Positions 17,799-27,522 of a DNA stretch of 64,000 bases are shown here, piece by piece (positions within the stretch are counted from its first letter, which is position 1; each line of letters starts with the position of its first letter). Source of the DNA: Methylobacterium sp. DB0501 (GTDB lineage: Bacteria > Pseudomonadota > Alphaproteobacteria > Rhizobiales > Beijerinckiaceae). A program made the position numbers and the translations under genes. Location: positions 62,001-126,000 of the forward strand of contig NZ_JAAKGV010000009.1 in NCBI RefSeq assembly GCF_011043735.1. Reading direction: 5' to 3'. The notes below the pieces were generated by a model. It saw nothing but the letters and a program-made list of their open reading frames with translations. It searched no databases and was not told the DNA's origin.

Positions 17799-18185
17799 TC
17801 ACGACGCCTCCGCATCCCCGTCCTCTTCTCCGTTCCCTTCCCCGTTCTCTTGGCCGTTCTCTTGGCCGATCCGCCGGCGCACGCCCCAGTCGGAGAGCAC
17901 CGCGTTGAGGTCGTCGAGGACGAAGTGGCGGGCGCTGTCCTGGTCGTAGCCCTCCCCCAGGAGGGAATCGTACTCGGTGAAGACGTGGCGGGCATACGAT
18001 ACCATCCCGAGCCAGGCGGCGGTCTCGGGGGCCGCACCCCGCAGTCCCGTGCTCGCCAGCGCCCGGTCGACGATCGCTTCCGCTTCGAAGTCCGGCACCC
18101 GGGGGGCGAGGCGCGAGAGCGCCGCCTCCACCGCGTCGCGGCGCGTCGGGGGAGCGGACGGGCGCGGATCGGGGCGTGCGGGCAT
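17799..18185 (-). CDS. DUF2293 domain-containing protein
   Basis: A 128-residue protein. Residues about 18-108 match the DUF2293 pattern (AVEAALSRLAPRVP, then WLGMVSYARHVFTEYDSLL and SARHFVLDDLNAVLSDWG). The acidic tail is a degenerate repeat of NGQE/NGEG units. The ATG at 18185 has GAGGAC upstream and fits the domain boundary. Function is unknown. It lies between priA and a small secreted protein without obvious operon linkage. Confidence 0.8.
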   Translation of the reverse strand: MPARPDPRPSAPPTRRDAVEAALSRLAPRVPDFEAEAIVDRALASTGLRGAAPETAAWLGMVSYARHVFTEYDSLLGEGYDQDSARHFVLDDLNAVLSDWGVRRRIGQENGQENGEGNGEEDGDAEAS

Positions 18186-18415
18186 CGGCGTCCTCGACGG
18201 CGCGGCTGGGGCGGGGACCCTGCCGGAGCGGAGTGGTCCTGTCACCCCCGGACGCCCCTGGCGAGACCCGGGTCCTCGTGGCCCACCGTGCCGATCCGAC
18301 GACCCCATGCGCCGATCGGCAGCGGTGTCCCCGCCGGCCGAAAGATGCATAAGGTGGAGCGACCGCACTTTCTTCGCCTGCCCGCGACCCTGCGGGCGGC
18401 ACCCGAGACCCCGCC

Positions 18416-18727
18416 ATGCGCCTCCTCCTCGCCACCGCCCTCCTCGCGCTCGCCGCCGGCACCGCCTCGGCGCAGACAGAGACCCCCGCCCCCCTCGGCA
18501 CCTCGCCGGCGGGCGTCGTCGCGCCCGAGGCGGCGCCCGCCGCTCCCGCCGCCGGCCGGCGCCAGCCGCGCCGGGTCGACGGGGTACAGGCGGAAGCGAA
18601 GCCCGCGCCCGCCAAGGCCGATTCGGCGGAGGGTTTCCGCAAGGCCCAGGCCGCCACCGCGGCCCGCGACAAGGCCTGGGACGCCCGGATGAAGCGCACC
18701 CTCGGGTCGATCTGCCACGGCTGCTGA
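18416..18727 (+). CDS. small secreted hypothetical protein
   Basis: A 103-residue precursor. The signal peptide (MRLLLATALLALAAGTASA) is clear, with cleavage after ASA. The mature part is Pro/Ala-rich, then basic (RRQPRRVD) and ends in a helix with a terminal pair of cysteines (CHGC). It probably resides in the periplasm. The CxxC end could hold a metal or disulfide, but no family was recognised. Confidence 0.7.
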   Translation: MRLLLATALLALAAGTASAQTETPAPLGTSPAGVVAPEAAPAAPAAGRRQPRRVDGVQAEAKPAPAKADSAEGFRKAQAATAARDKAWDARMKRTLGSICHGC

Positions 18728-18748
18728 GCCCGGCCGGTGAACCGGGCC

Positions 18749-18850
18749 GGAGCGTTTTCCGACGACGCGGATACCGGCTCGTCGCAGAAAATGTGGCAAG
18801 ATCAGAGACCTGGAGGGCTGTCCGATCGCGGCGCGATCGGGCGGCGCTCC
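18749..18850. repeat. dispersed intergenic repeat, copy B
   Basis: The second copy of the family described at 7384-7485: GAGCGTTTTCCGACGA, GATACCGG, TCGTCGCAGAAAATG and GGCAAGATCAGAGACCTGGAG. The inner inverted repeat is ccgatcgc-ggc-gcgatcgg, and the whole is framed by ggagcg and cgctcc. It separates the small secreted gene from the OpuCA-like ATPase. Confidence 0.8.
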
Positions 18851-18876
18851 AGCCTTCCCGGACGAGGGGCGCATCG

Positions 18877-19809
18877 ATGATCCGCTTCGAGGGTGCGGCC
18901 AAGACCTATCCGGGCCGGGGAAAACCGGCGCTCGATGCCTTCGGCCTGACGGTCGAGGCCGGCACCACCTGCGTGCTGATCGGCCCGTCGGGCTGCGGCA
19001 AGTCGACGGCGTTGCAGATGGTCAACCGGCTGGTCGTGCCGGGCGCCGGACGGGTCCTGGTCGAGGGGCGCGACGTCGCCGGGCTCGATCCGATCGCGTT
19101 GCGCCGGCGCATCGGCTACGTGCTCCAGGGCGTCGGGTTGTTCCCGCACCGGACGGTGGCCCAGAACGTCGCGACGGTACCGGGCCTCCTCGGATGGGAC
19201 CGGGCACGGATCGGGGAGCGGGTCGACGCGATGCTCGACCTCGTCGGCCTCTCGCCCCAGGAGTTCCGCGACCGGCGGCCGGATGCGCTGTCGGGCGGCC
19301 AGCGCCAGCGTGTCGGCGTCGCCCGGGCGCTCGCCGCCGACCCGCCGGTGCTGCTGATGGACGAGCCGTTCGGCGCTGTCGATCCGGTGGCGCGCACCCG
19401 CCTGCAGGATGAGGTCCGGGGAATCCTCCGGAGGCTCAAGAAGACCGTGCTGATGGTCACCCACGACATCGACGAGGCGGTGCGGATGGGCGACACGGTC
19501 GCGCTGATGCGCGAGGGGCGCCTGGTCCAGGTCGCCCCGCCCGCCACCCTGCTCGCCGCCCCCGCCGATGCCTTCGCGGCGGAGTTCGTCGGCGGCGACC
19601 GGCTGCTGCGCCGCCTCTCGCTGCTGCCGGCCCGCGACCATGCCGGGTCGGATCCCGCCGGCGCCGCGCCGCGCCTCGCGCCCGACGCCTCGCTCAAGGA
19701 TGCGCTGGCCTTGATGCTGGCGAGCGGCCACGAGCGCGTCGGCCTCGGGGACGGCTCGGTGACGCTCGCCGCCTTGCGCGACGCGGCCGAAGGCGGTCGG
19801 CCGGCGTGA
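18877..19809 (+). CDS. OpuCA/ProV-like ABC transporter ATP-binding protein (orphan)
   Basis: A 310-residue ATPase of the quaternary-amine (glycine betaine/osmoprotectant) importer family. Walker [10 protein letters not shown], the family-typical [17 protein letters not shown], signature LSGGQRQR, Walker [14 protein letters not shown] and H-loop THDIDEA are all present. The C-terminus ends with a short, shortened CBS-like region ([21 protein letters not shown]). No permease or binding protein lies nearby: a repeat element precedes it and trpA follows. Partners must be elsewhere or lost. Confidence 0.85.
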   Translation: MIRFEGAAKTYPGRGKPALDAFGLTVEAGTTCVLIGPSGCGKSTALQMVNRLVVPGAGRVLVEGRDVAGLDPIALRRRIGYVLQGVGLFPHRTVAQNVATVPGLLGWDRARIGERVDAMLDLVGLSPQEFRDRRPDALSGGQRQRVGVARALAADPPVLLMDEPFGAVDPVARTRLQDEVRGILRRLKKTVLMVTHDIDEAVRMGDTVALMREGRLVQVAPPATLLAAPADAFAAEFVGGDRLLRRLSLLPARDHAGSDPAGAAPRLAPDASLKDALALMLASGHERVGLGDGSVTLAALRDAAEGGRPA

Positions 19810-19910
19810 AACTTTATCTGCGGCCCCCGATGGTGTAGGCGCGGCGATCCGTTCCGCCCGTCCGCGGCGCGCGCCCCACCGGGGCGACGCCGCCCCCGAG
19901 GTCGCCCCCG

Positions 19911-20741
19911 ATGTCCACCCGCCTCGCCGACACCTTCGCCCGCTGCCGCGCGGACAACCGCGCCGCCCTCGTCACCTACGTGATGGCCGGCGATCCCGAC
20001 CCCGAGACCTCGCTGCAGGTGCTGCGCGCCCTGCCGGAGGCCGGGGCCGACATCGTCGAGTTCGGCCTGCCCTTCACCGATCCGATGGCGGACGGGCCGG
20101 CGATCCAGGCGGCGGGCCTGCGGGCGCTGAAAGGCGGCCAGACCCTCGCCCGCACCCTGGAACTGGTGCGCCGCTTCCGGGAGGAGAATACCGGCACGCC
20201 GGTGATCCTGATGGGCTACTACAACCCGATCTACATCTACGGCGTCGCCCGCTTCCTGGAGGAGGCGAAGGCCGCCGGGATCGACGGGCTGATCGTGGTC
20301 GACCTGCCGCCCGAGGAAGACGACGAACTCTGCCTGCCGACGATTCAAGCCGGCCTCGCCTTCATTCGCCTGGCCACCCCGACCACCGACGAGGCGCGCC
20401 TGCCGGCGGTGCTCGCGAACACCACGGGCTTCGTCTACTACGTCTCGATCACCGGCATCACCGGCACGGCGACGCCCGATTTCGGCGCGGTCGCCGGCGC
20501 GGTCGAGCGCATCCGCCGCCATACCGACCTGCCGGTGGTGGTCGGCTTCGGCGTCAAGACCGGGGAGCACGCCGCGTCCATCGCCCGCTATGCCGACGGC
20601 GTGGTGGTGGGCTCGGCGATCGTCGATGCGCTCGCCCGCTCCCTCGACGGCGCGGGCAAGGCCGGCGCCGGCTCGGTCGAGGCGGTGACGACCCTCGTGC
20701 GCGATCTCGCCGCCGGAATCCGCACCGGACGGGCGGGCTGA
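19911..20741 (+). CDS. trpA: tryptophan synthase alpha subunit
   Basis: A 276-residue TIM-barrel enzyme that cleaves indole-3-glycerol phosphate to indole and glyceraldehyde 3-phosphate. Catalytic residues are in [18 protein letters not shown] (Glu) and [17 protein letters not shown] (Asp). Phosphate-binding glycines are in [11 protein letters not shown] and VVVGSAIV. trpB is not in the window upstream; an ATPase gene takes that place. The order trpA-accD-folC is common in Rhizobiales. Confidence 0.97.
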   Translation: MSTRLADTFARCRADNRAALVTYVMAGDPDPETSLQVLRALPEAGADIVEFGLPFTDPMADGPAIQAAGLRALKGGQTLARTLELVRRFREENTGTPVILMGYYNPIYIYGVARFLEEAKAAGIDGLIVVDLPPEEDDELCLPTIQAGLAFIRLATPTTDEARLPAVLANTTGFVYYVSITGITGTATPDFGAVAGAVERIRRHTDLPVVVGFGVKTGEHAASIARYADGVVVGSAIVDALARSLDGAGKAGAGSVEAVTTLVRDLAAGIRTGRAG

Positions 20742-20791
20742 CGCCGCAGACCCCATATCACCGACACGATTCCGACGACCGAGGAGCGATC

Positions 20792-21742
20792 ATGGTCGAG
20801 GCGATGAACTGGATCTCCGAGGTCGTGCGCCCGAAGATCAAGACGCTGTTCAAGCGCGAGACGCCGGAGAACCTCTGGGTGAAATGCCCGGAGACCGGCC
20901 AGATGGTGTTCCACAAGGAGGTGGAGGCCAATGGCTGGGTGATCCCGGGCTCGGAGCACCACCTGCGCATCACCGCGCAGCAGCGCCTGAAGCTGATGTT
21001 CGACCAGGGGACCTGGCTCGACGTGCCGCTGCCCGACGCGCCGGCCGACCCGCTCAAGTTCCGCGACGAGAAGCGCTACGCCGACCGGCTCAAGGACGCC
21101 CGCGCCAAGACCGGGATGACCGACGCGTTCAAGGTCGGGTTCGGCCGCGTCGCCGGCCTGCCGATGACGCTGGCGGTGCAGGATTTCGGCTTCATGGGCG
21201 GCTCGCTCGGCATGGCGGCCGGCGAGGCCTTCGTGCGCGGCGCCGAGACGGCGCTCGAGAAGCGCACGCCTTACGTGCTGTTCGCGGCCTCCGGCGGCGC
21301 GCGGATGCAGGAGGGCATCCTGTCGCTGATGCAGATGCCCCGCACCACCGTGGCAGTGCGCCGGCTGAACGCGGCCCGCCTTCCCTATGTCGTCGTGCTG
21401 ACGAACCCGACCACCGGCGGCGTCACCGCCTCCTACGCGATGCTCGGCGACGTGCACCTCGCCGAGCCCGGCGCGCTGATCGGCTTTGCCGGCCCGCGGG
21501 TGATCGAGCAGACGATCCGCGAGAAGCTGCCCGACGGGTTCCAGCGCGCCGAGTACCTGAAGGATCACGGCATGGTCGACCAGGTGGTCCACCGGCGCGA
21601 CCTGAAGGGCACCATCGCGCGGCTGTGCGGGCTCCTGATGCAGGTCCCGGCGGAGATTGCGGCCGCTGAGGCGGCGCCGGCCGAGGCCCGGGCGGAGACC
21701 CGGCCCGACGCCAAGGCCGAGGCCAAGCCGGTTCCGGCATAG
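20792..21742 (+). CDS. accD: acetyl-CoA carboxylase carboxyltransferase subunit beta
   Basis: A 316-residue subunit that, with AccA, transfers carboxyl from biotin to acetyl-CoA. The crotonase-like core contains [26 protein letters not shown] and [18 protein letters not shown]. The N-terminal zinc finger of E. coli (four Cys) is reduced: only the first Cys remains (KCPETG), and the second pair is IPGSEHH. This loss is usual in Rhizobiales. The tail is an Ala/Glu-rich linker ([16 protein letters not shown]). GAGGAG precedes the ATG. Confidence 0.97.
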   Translation: MVEAMNWISEVVRPKIKTLFKRETPENLWVKCPETGQMVFHKEVEANGWVIPGSEHHLRITAQQRLKLMFDQGTWLDVPLPDAPADPLKFRDEKRYADRLKDARAKTGMTDAFKVGFGRVAGLPMTLAVQDFGFMGGSLGMAAGEAFVRGAETALEKRTPYVLFAASGGARMQEGILSLMQMPRTTVAVRRLNAARLPYVVVLTNPTTGGVTASYAMLGDVHLAEPGALIGFAGPRVIEQTIREKLPDGFQRAEYLKDHGMVDQVVHRRDLKGTIARLCGLLMQVPAEIAAAEAAPAEARAETRPDAKAEAKPVPA

Positions 21743-21862
21743 GGCCTCGCGCCCGGGCCTTCCCGGTTCTCGCCGGCGACCCGGCCTTTTGCCGGGCTTG
21801 CCGGTCCCGCCCGGCTCTGCTCCCTTCTGCCCACCGGCGACGAGCCCGGACGGAACGCCCCG

Positions 21863-23188
21863 ATGGAATCCTCCGACGCCCTGATGGCGCGCTTCCTGGC
21901 GCTGCACCCGCGCACCATCGATCTGTCGCTCGGCCGGATCGAACGGCTGCTCGCGGCCCTCGGCCACCCGGAGCGGCGCCTGCCGCCGGTGATCCACGTC
22001 GCGGGCACCAACGGCAAGGGCTCGACCATCGCCACCATGCGGGCGATCCTGGAGGCCGGCGGCCTCTCGGCCCACGTCTACACCTCGCCCCATCTGGTGC
22101 GCTTCCACGAGCGCATCCGCCTCGGCGCGGTCGGCGGCGGCCGCTTCGTGCCCGAGGAGCGGCTTGCCGAAGCCTTCGCCCGCTGCGAGGCGGTCAATGC
22201 CGGGGCGCCGATCACGGTGTTCGAGATCACCACCGCGGCGGCGCTGCTGCTCTTCGCCGAAGCACCCGCCGACGTGCTGCTGCTCGAGGTAGGCTTAGGG
22301 GGCCGGGCCGACGCCACCAACGTCATCGACCGGCCGGCCTGCGCCGTGGTGACGCCGATCGGCCGGGACCACGCCGAGTATCTCGGCGACACCGTCGAGG
22401 CGGTGGCCGGCGAGAAGGCCGGCATCTTCAAGCGCGGCTGCCCGGCGGTGATCGCCCCGCAGGACTACGCCCAGGCCGACGCGGTGCTCTGCGCCCGAGC
22501 CGAGGCGGTCGGGGCCGGGCCGATCCTCGTCGGCAACCAGGATTTCTCCGCCCACGAGGAGCGCGGGCGGCTGGTCTACCAGGACGAGGACGGGCTCCTC
22601 GACCTGCCGCGGCCGAAGCTCGCCGGCCGCCACCAGATCGTCAATGCCGGCACGGCGATCGCAGCCTTACGCGCCGCGGGCTTCGGCGATATCGGAACGG
22701 ACGCGTTCGAGGCCGGGCTCAATGCCATCGAGTGGCCGGGCCGGCTGCAGCGCCTGCGCCAGGGCCGGCTCGCCGGCCTGGTGCCGCAGGGCTCGGAACT
22801 CTGGCTCGACGGCGGCCACAACATCGATGGCGGGCGCATCCTCGCCGCCGCGATGGCCGACCTGCAGGAGCGCGGCGACGCACCCCTGGTGCTGGTCTCC
22901 GCGCTGCTGGGCACCAAGGACGCGGAGGGGTTCCTGGCCAACTTCGCCGGCCTCGCCCGCTTCCTGGTGGCGGTGCCGCTGCCGGGCCAGATGGCGGCGC
23001 GGCCGGCCGAGGAGGTCGCCGAGATCGCCGGCCGGGTCGGCCTCTCCGCCGCGACGGCGCCGAGCGTCGAGGCCGCCCTGGTCTCCCTGCGCGACCGGGC
23101 CTGGGAGCGCCCGCCCCGGGTGCTGATCTGCGGTTCGCTCTACCTCGCCGGAGCGGTGCTCGCCGCCAACGGCACCCCGCCGACCTGA
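21863..23188 (+). CDS. folC: bifunctional folylpolyglutamate/dihydrofolate synthase
   Basis: A 441-residue Mur-ligase-fold enzyme adding glutamate to dihydropteroate and to folates. The ATP loop is VAGTNGKGSTIA. The folate-binding region is YTSPHLVRFHERIRL, the metal-site segment is LLLEVGLGGRADATNV, and GRDHAEYLGDTVEAVAGEKAGIFK is the conserved central motif. WLDGGHNIDGGR marks the C-terminal domain. Third gene of the trpA-accD-folC group, 120 bp after accD. Confidence 0.96.
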   Translation: MESSDALMARFLALHPRTIDLSLGRIERLLAALGHPERRLPPVIHVAGTNGKGSTIATMRAILEAGGLSAHVYTSPHLVRFHERIRLGAVGGGRFVPEERLAEAFARCEAVNAGAPITVFEITTAAALLLFAEAPADVLLLEVGLGGRADATNVIDRPACAVVTPIGRDHAEYLGDTVEAVAGEKAGIFKRGCPAVIAPQDYAQADAVLCARAEAVGAGPILVGNQDFSAHEERGRLVYQDEDGLLDLPRPKLAGRHQIVNAGTAIAALRAAGFGDIGTDAFEAGLNAIEWPGRLQRLRQGRLAGLVPQGSELWLDGGHNIDGGRILAAAMADLQERGDAPLVLVSALLGTKDAEGFLANFAGLARFLVAVPLPGQMAARPAEEVAEIAGRVGLSAATAPSVEAALVSLRDRAWERPPRVLICGSLYLAGAVLAANGTPPT

Positions 23189-23414
23189 CGAGGCACGGGA
23201 TCCGGCACGAGACCCGGCGCAGAGGGGAACTGCCCGAAAGTGTGCCATGCGGGCCTTCGGGATCCGCTGGATCCTTCGCCGGCAGGCTTGACATTTTCGC
23301 GTCGTCGCTAGGGCCGCCCGTGTCGTTGCCGCACCGATGTGGCTGAACTGCTACATCGAACCCGGCGGAAATGGTCTAGCTTGGCCTCGATCGGGGAACC
23401 TGCTGGGGACCATC

Positions 23415-24326
23415 ATGAAGAAACTCCTGAGTGCTTTTGCTGCCTTCACCGCGCTGACCGCCGCCGCTTCGGCCGCGGACCTGCCGCGTCGCGTTGCTCC
23501 GCCGCCGGTCTTCACGCCGGTGCCGGTCTTCACCTGGACCGGCTTCTACGCCGGTTTCAACGCCGGTTACGGCTTCAACACCGCTGACACCCGCGCCCCG
23601 ACCGTCGTCGGCGTGCCGGCCGGCGCCAACCTCGGCAGCACCGTGTTCGTGACCGCCGCCGGCGTCCCGACCACCGGCGTGCTCGCCTTCGGCAACCGCA
23701 ACAGCAACGACGGCTTCGTCGGCGGCGGCCAGATCGGCTACAACTACCAGTTCACCCCGGGCTCGGGCGTGGTCGTCGGCATCGAGGCCGACGCCCAGTA
23801 CGTCGACTTCGGCCGCAGCCGCAACCGCTACGCCTTCGCCACCGCTCCGGGCGGCGGCATCGTCCCCGGCACCCTGGTGTTCAACCCGAACGGCATCTCG
23901 GGCCTGGACTACTTCGGCACCGTGCGCGGCCGTCTCGGCTACGCCTGGGACCGCACCCTCGTCTACGCCACCGGCGGTTTCGCCTACGGCTCGGGCGGCG
24001 GTCGCGATTTCGGCCTGACCAACAGCTCGCGCGACGAGTTCCAGACCGGCTGGGTCGTCGGCGGCGGCGTCGAGTACGCTCTGCCCACCGACTCGTTCCT
24101 GAACTTCTTCCGTTCGTCGGCCGTGACCATCAAGGTCGAAGGCCTGTACGTGAACCTGGATCAGGGCAACCGCAACAACGGCGTGTTCGCGCAGACCACC
24201 AACGGCACGCAGTACTCGGTGTTCTCGCCGGGCGTGGTGTCGGTCGGCCCGGCCAACCTGTACCGCCGCGAGACCGAGTTCGCGGTCGTCCGCGCCGGCC
24301 TGAACTACAAGTTCGGCTCGTACTAA
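23415..24326 (+). CDS. outer membrane beta-barrel porin, Omp25/RopB family
   Basis: A 303-residue precursor with a signal peptide MKKLLSAFAAFTALTAAASA followed by ADLPRR, the usual mature start of this family. WTGFYAGFNAGYGFN, GGGQIGYNYQF and GTVRGRLGYAWDRTLVYATGGFAYG are family signatures. The C-terminus VVRAGLNYKFGSY resembles the beta-signal recognised by BamA. Asn, Gly and Tyr are enriched, as in surface loops. The ATG at 23415 was chosen over upstream in-frame codons because it begins the signal peptide and has GGGGA upstream. A clear terminator follows. Confidence 0.9.
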   Translation: MKKLLSAFAAFTALTAAASAADLPRRVAPPPVFTPVPVFTWTGFYAGFNAGYGFNTADTRAPTVVGVPAGANLGSTVFVTAAGVPTTGVLAFGNRNSNDGFVGGGQIGYNYQFTPGSGVVVGIEADAQYVDFGRSRNRYAFATAPGGGIVPGTLVFNPNGISGLDYFGTVRGRLGYAWDRTLVYATGGFAYGSGGGRDFGLTNSSRDEFQTGWVVGGGVEYALPTDSFLNFFRSSAVTIKVEGLYVNLDQGNRNNGVFAQTTNGTQYSVFSPGVVSVGPANLYRRETEFAVVRAGLNYKFGSY

Positions 24327-24356
24327 GACCCGAACTCCGTCGCCTCGACGGAGCGG

Positions 24357-24381
24357 AGCCCGGCCTCACGGCCGGGCTTTT
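24357..24381 (+). terminator. terminator of the porin gene
   Basis: A 9-bp GC-rich stem (agcccggcc/ggccgggct) with loop tcac, then TTTT. It lies 31 bp after the porin stop. A smaller hairpin (ctccgtcg/cgacggag) just precedes it. Confidence 0.85.
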
Positions 24382-24479
24382 CGCGTTGTGCGCCCCGCAC
24401 GCAACCTGGCGAAGCCGTGTCGTTGGGAAAAGTCGGCGGGATCAGCGGGTCCGACGGCGCATCGGCATCGGGGGCGGGC

Positions 24480-25286
24480 ATGGTGCGGCAGCGGCACGAA
24501 GCGCAGCACCATCGTTCCGGCCTGCCAGGACTCGAGGCGATGTCCCTCGCCTCCGGGCGTACCTTCCCGCGCCACGGGCACGACCAGCTCGGCATCGGCG
24601 TCATCGTGGCGGGGGGCCACCGATCCTGGAGCGGCCGCGGCCTCGTCGAAGCCCTCGCGGGCGATGTCATCACCGTCAATCCGGGCGAGATCCACGACGG
24701 CGCGCCGGTCCGGGCCGAGCCTCGGACGTGGCGGATGCTCTACGTCGAGCCCCACCTTCTCGACGGATTGCTGTGCGAGACGGTGTCCGGCCCCGTCGAG
24801 ATCACCCGCCCTGCCGTCAGCGACCCGATCCTTGCCGCCGCCGTCTCCCGGCTCCTCGCCGTCCTGACCGCGCCCACCCCGGACCCTCTCGCGGTTGAGG
24901 AGACCATGGTGCGGACCCTGACCCACCTCGTCGCCCGCCACGGTAGCCGGCCGATGCCACGTCCGGAGCCGCCGCCCTTCGTGACCCGTGCCCTGCGCCG
25001 GATCGAGGAGGCGCCTGATCAGCCGATGACCCTCGCTGAGCTGGCGGGGCTGTCGGGGGTCAGCCGGTTTCAGCTCCTGCGCGGCTTTTCGCGCGCGGTC
25101 GGAACCACGCCGCACGCCTACTTGGTGCAGCATCGCGTCCGGCTGGCCCGCCGGCTCCTCGCGGCAGGGCGCAGCCCGGCGGAGGCTGCCGCGGAATCCG
25201 GTTTCGCCGACCAGAGCCACCTGACCCGCGCCTTCGTCCGGCAGTTCGGCGTGACCCCGGCCCGCACCCGGGCCGCCCTCGCCTGA
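24480..25286 (+). CDS. AraC family transcriptional regulator
   Basis: A regulator of 268 residues from this ATG; an in-frame GTG at 24417 would add 21 residues. The N-terminal half is a cupin-like effector domain (FPRHGHDQLGIGVIVAGGHRSW, then GDVITVNPGEIHDG). The C-terminal half has two helix-turn-helix units (MTLAELAGLSGVSRFQLLRGFSRAVGTTPHAYLVQHRV and EAAAESGFADQSHLTRAFVRQFGVTPARTR). The inner start was preferred because the extra leader is Gly/Ser-rich and lacks a better ribosome site. Its target is unknown. Confidence 0.85.
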   Translation: MVRQRHEAQHHRSGLPGLEAMSLASGRTFPRHGHDQLGIGVIVAGGHRSWSGRGLVEALAGDVITVNPGEIHDGAPVRAEPRTWRMLYVEPHLLDGLLCETVSGPVEITRPAVSDPILAAAVSRLLAVLTAPTPDPLAVEETMVRTLTHLVARHGSRPMPRPEPPPFVTRALRRIEEAPDQPMTLAELAGLSGVSRFQLLRGFSRAVGTTPHAYLVQHRVRLARRLLAAGRSPAEAAAESGFADQSHLTRAFVRQFGVTPARTRAALA

Positions 25287-25366
25287 GGCGCAATCGCGTT
25301 CAAGACCGCAGCGCATCCCGGCGCGACAACGTCCCCGAGTTGCCGGAAGTGCCGGAGGGGAACGCA

Positions 25367-26191
25367 ATGGGACAGGATCACACCTACATTCACGGCTACG
25401 CGGCAGCGGAGGACCGTCGCCTGCACGATCAGGCGACGACGCTCGAAGAACTCTTGCACCACGACAGCATCTTCCCGCCCGGAAGCACCGTGCTGGAGGC
25501 GGGCAGCGGGGTCGGGGCCCAGACGATCCCACTCCTGCAGCGCAGCCCCGGCATCCGGCTGACCTGCCTGGACCGCTCCGCGCGCTCCCTCGACGCAGCG
25601 CGGGCGCGCATCCGCGCCGCAGGCTTACCCCTCCCCAACTTCCACCAAGCGGACCTGCTGGCGCTGCCCTTCCCCAGCGGCGCCTTCGATCACGCCTTCG
25701 TCTGCTTCGTGCTGGAGCATCTGCAGGAGCCGGAGGCAGCCCTGGCCGAGCTGCGCCGCGTTCTGCGTCCGAGCGGCAGCCTCACCGTGATCGAGGGCGA
25801 CCATGGTTCCGTGCTCCTCCATCCCGACGACGAGGCCGCCCACGCGGCGATCGCCTGCCAGGTGGCGTTGCAGCAGGCGACCGGTGGGGATGCCCGAATC
25901 GGACGCCGGCTCGCGCCGCTTCTCGCTCGCGCCGGCTTCGCGGACGTGCGGGTCTCGCCGCGCCCGGTCTACGCCGATGCCGGCCGGCCGGCCCTGGTGG
26001 ATGGCTTCGTCCGCCGGACTTTCACGGCGATGGTCGCCGGGATCCGGGACGAGGCGGTGCGGGCGGGATTGACCGACGAGGCGACGTTCGAGGCCGGCCT
26101 TCACGCGCTCCTGCGCACGACCGCGCCGGACGGCACCTTCAGCTACACGTTCTTCAAGGCAACGGCCGTGGCCCCGTCTCCTCACCGGTAG
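25367..26191 (+). CDS. class I SAM-dependent methyltransferase
   Basis: A 274-residue cytoplasmic enzyme. SAM-binding motif I is VLEAGSGVGAQT near residue 45, motif II region LTCLDRSARSLD, and FHQADLLALPFPSGAFDHAFVCFVLEHLQEPEAALAEL is the UbiE-like post-I and motif IV region. The substrate is unknown. The ATG has GGAGGGG 6 nt upstream. The 3' end overlaps the 3' end of the convergent dctD by 10 bp. The AraC gene upstream may regulate it. Confidence 0.85.
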   Translation: MGQDHTYIHGYAAAEDRRLHDQATTLEELLHHDSIFPPGSTVLEAGSGVGAQTIPLLQRSPGIRLTCLDRSARSLDAARARIRAAGLPLPNFHQADLLALPFPSGAFDHAFVCFVLEHLQEPEAALAELRRVLRPSGSLTVIEGDHGSVLLHPDDEAAHAAIACQVALQQATGGDARIGRRLAPLLARAGFADVRVSPRPVYADAGRPALVDGFVRRTFTAMVAGIRDEAVRAGLTDEATFEAGLHALLRTTAPDGTFSYTFFKATAVAPSPHR

Positions 26192-27522
26192 TCGTTCGGG
26201 TCGAGGCCGTGGCGGGCGATCTTGTCGTAGAGGGTCTTTCGCGGGGTGCCGAGGGCTTCGGCCGCCACCCGCACGTCGCCGCCCGCCATGATCAGCTCGT
26301 CGCGGATCAGGCCGCGCTCGTGCCGGTCCATCTGCTCGGCGAGCGTCGCCGGCCTCGCGGGCTCGGCCTGCGCCGGGCCGGTGGGCGAGAGGCCGAGCGC
26401 GCAGCGCTCAGCGAAGTGGCCGAGTTCGCGCACGTTGCCGGGCCAGTCGTGCCGGCTCAGATGCTCGCGGATCGCCGGGGTCACCGGCGGCGGCTCGCGG
26501 TTGAAGCGGGCGGCGGCCTTGCGCAGGAAATGCTCGAACAGCAGCGCCACGTCCTCGCGCCGCTCGCGCAAGGGCGGGATCGCCACCGAGACCACGTTCA
26601 GGCGGTAATAGAGGTCGTCGCGGAAGGTGCCCTGCGCGGCGGCCTGGCCGAGATCGATCTTGGTCGCGGCCACCACCCGCATGTCGACGGGCTGGATCGC
26701 GTTGGTGCCGAGCGGCTCCACCACCCGCTCCTGCAGCACCCGCAGGAGCTTGACCTGGATGGTCAGCGCCATGCTCTCGATCTCGTCGAGGAACAGTGTG
26801 CCGCCGTCGGCATGCGCGATGCGCCCGACCCGCTTCTTGAGCGCGCCCGTGAAGGCGCCGGCCTCGTGGCCGAACAGCTCGCTCTCGACCACGGTGTCGG
26901 GCAGCGCGCCGCAATTCATCGCGACGAAATGGCCCTTGGCGCGGCGGCTCCAGCGGTGGAGCGCGCTCGCCACCACCTCCTTGCCCGAGCCGGTCTCGCC
27001 CAGCACCAGCACGTCGACATCGGCCTCGGCCACCTCGCGGACGAACTGGCGGAGCCGCGTGATCGCCGGCGAGACGCCGAGGAAGGCCGGGTCCTCCGCC
27101 ACCGCGGCGTCGAGGCGGGCGCGTAAACTCCGGTTCTCCTGCACCAGCGCCCGGCGCTCCAGGGCGCGGCGCACCGAGGCGACCAGGGTCTCGGCCGGAT
27201 AGGGCTTGGCCAGGAAGTCGTAGGCGCCCGCGCGCATCGCCCTGACCGCCATGGTGATGTCGCCGTGGCCGGTGATCAGGATCACCGGCAATTCGGGGTC
27301 GGCCTCCTGCAGGGCGGAAAACAGCCCGAGCCCGTCGAGCCCCGGCAGGCGCACGTCGGTGACGACGACGCCGGGCGGCGCGGCGAGGACCGCCCGCAGC
27401 GCCGATTCGGCGTCGCCATAGGTCTCGACGGCGAAGCCGGCGAGGTCGAGGCTCTGGCCGTTGGCCCGGCGCACCTCCTCCTCGTCGTCGACGAAGACCA
27501 CGCGGTCGAAGGCTGCGCTCAT
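26182..27522 (-). CDS. dctD: C4-dicarboxylate response regulator, sigma-54 activator
   Basis: A 446-residue NtrC-family activator. Receiver domain (about 5-120) has phosphoacceptor Asp in VVTDVRLPG and Lys in FLAKPYP. The AAA+ domain (about 145-380) has Walker A GETGSGKE, the sigma-54 contact loop ESELFGHEAGAFTGA (GAFTGA intact) and Walker B GGTLFLDEIE. The C-terminal Fis-type helix-turn-helix ends DVRVAAEALGTPRKTLYDKIARHGL. It is coupled by a 4-bp overlap to dctB. A sigma-54 promoter in front of dctA is its expected target. Confidence 0.94.
   Translation of the reverse strand: MSAAFDRVVFVDDEEEVRRANGQSLDLAGFAVETYGDAESALRAVLAAPPGVVVTDVRLPGLDGLGLFSALQEADPELPVILITGHGDITMAVRAMRAGAYDFLAKPYPAETLVASVRRALERRALVQENRSLRARLDAAVAEDPAFLGVSPAITRLRQFVREVAEADVDVLVLGETGSGKEVVASALHRWSRRAKGHFVAMNCGALPDTVVESELFGHEAGAFTGALKKRVGRIAHADGGTLFLDEIESMALTIQVKLLRVLQERVVEPLGTNAIQPVDMRVVAATKIDLGQAAAQGTFRDDLYYRLNVVSVAIPPLRERREDVALLFEHFLRKAAARFNREPPPVTPAIREHLSRHDWPGNVRELGHFAERCALGLSPTGPAQAEPARPATLAEQMDRHERGLIRDELIMAGGDVRVAAEALGTPRKTLYDKIARHGLDPNDYR

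Noticed and set aside
20792..21742. AccD inactive because three zinc-finger Cys are absent
   Set aside because: The reduced finger (KCPETG) is the normal form in Rhizobiales and the catalytic core is intact.
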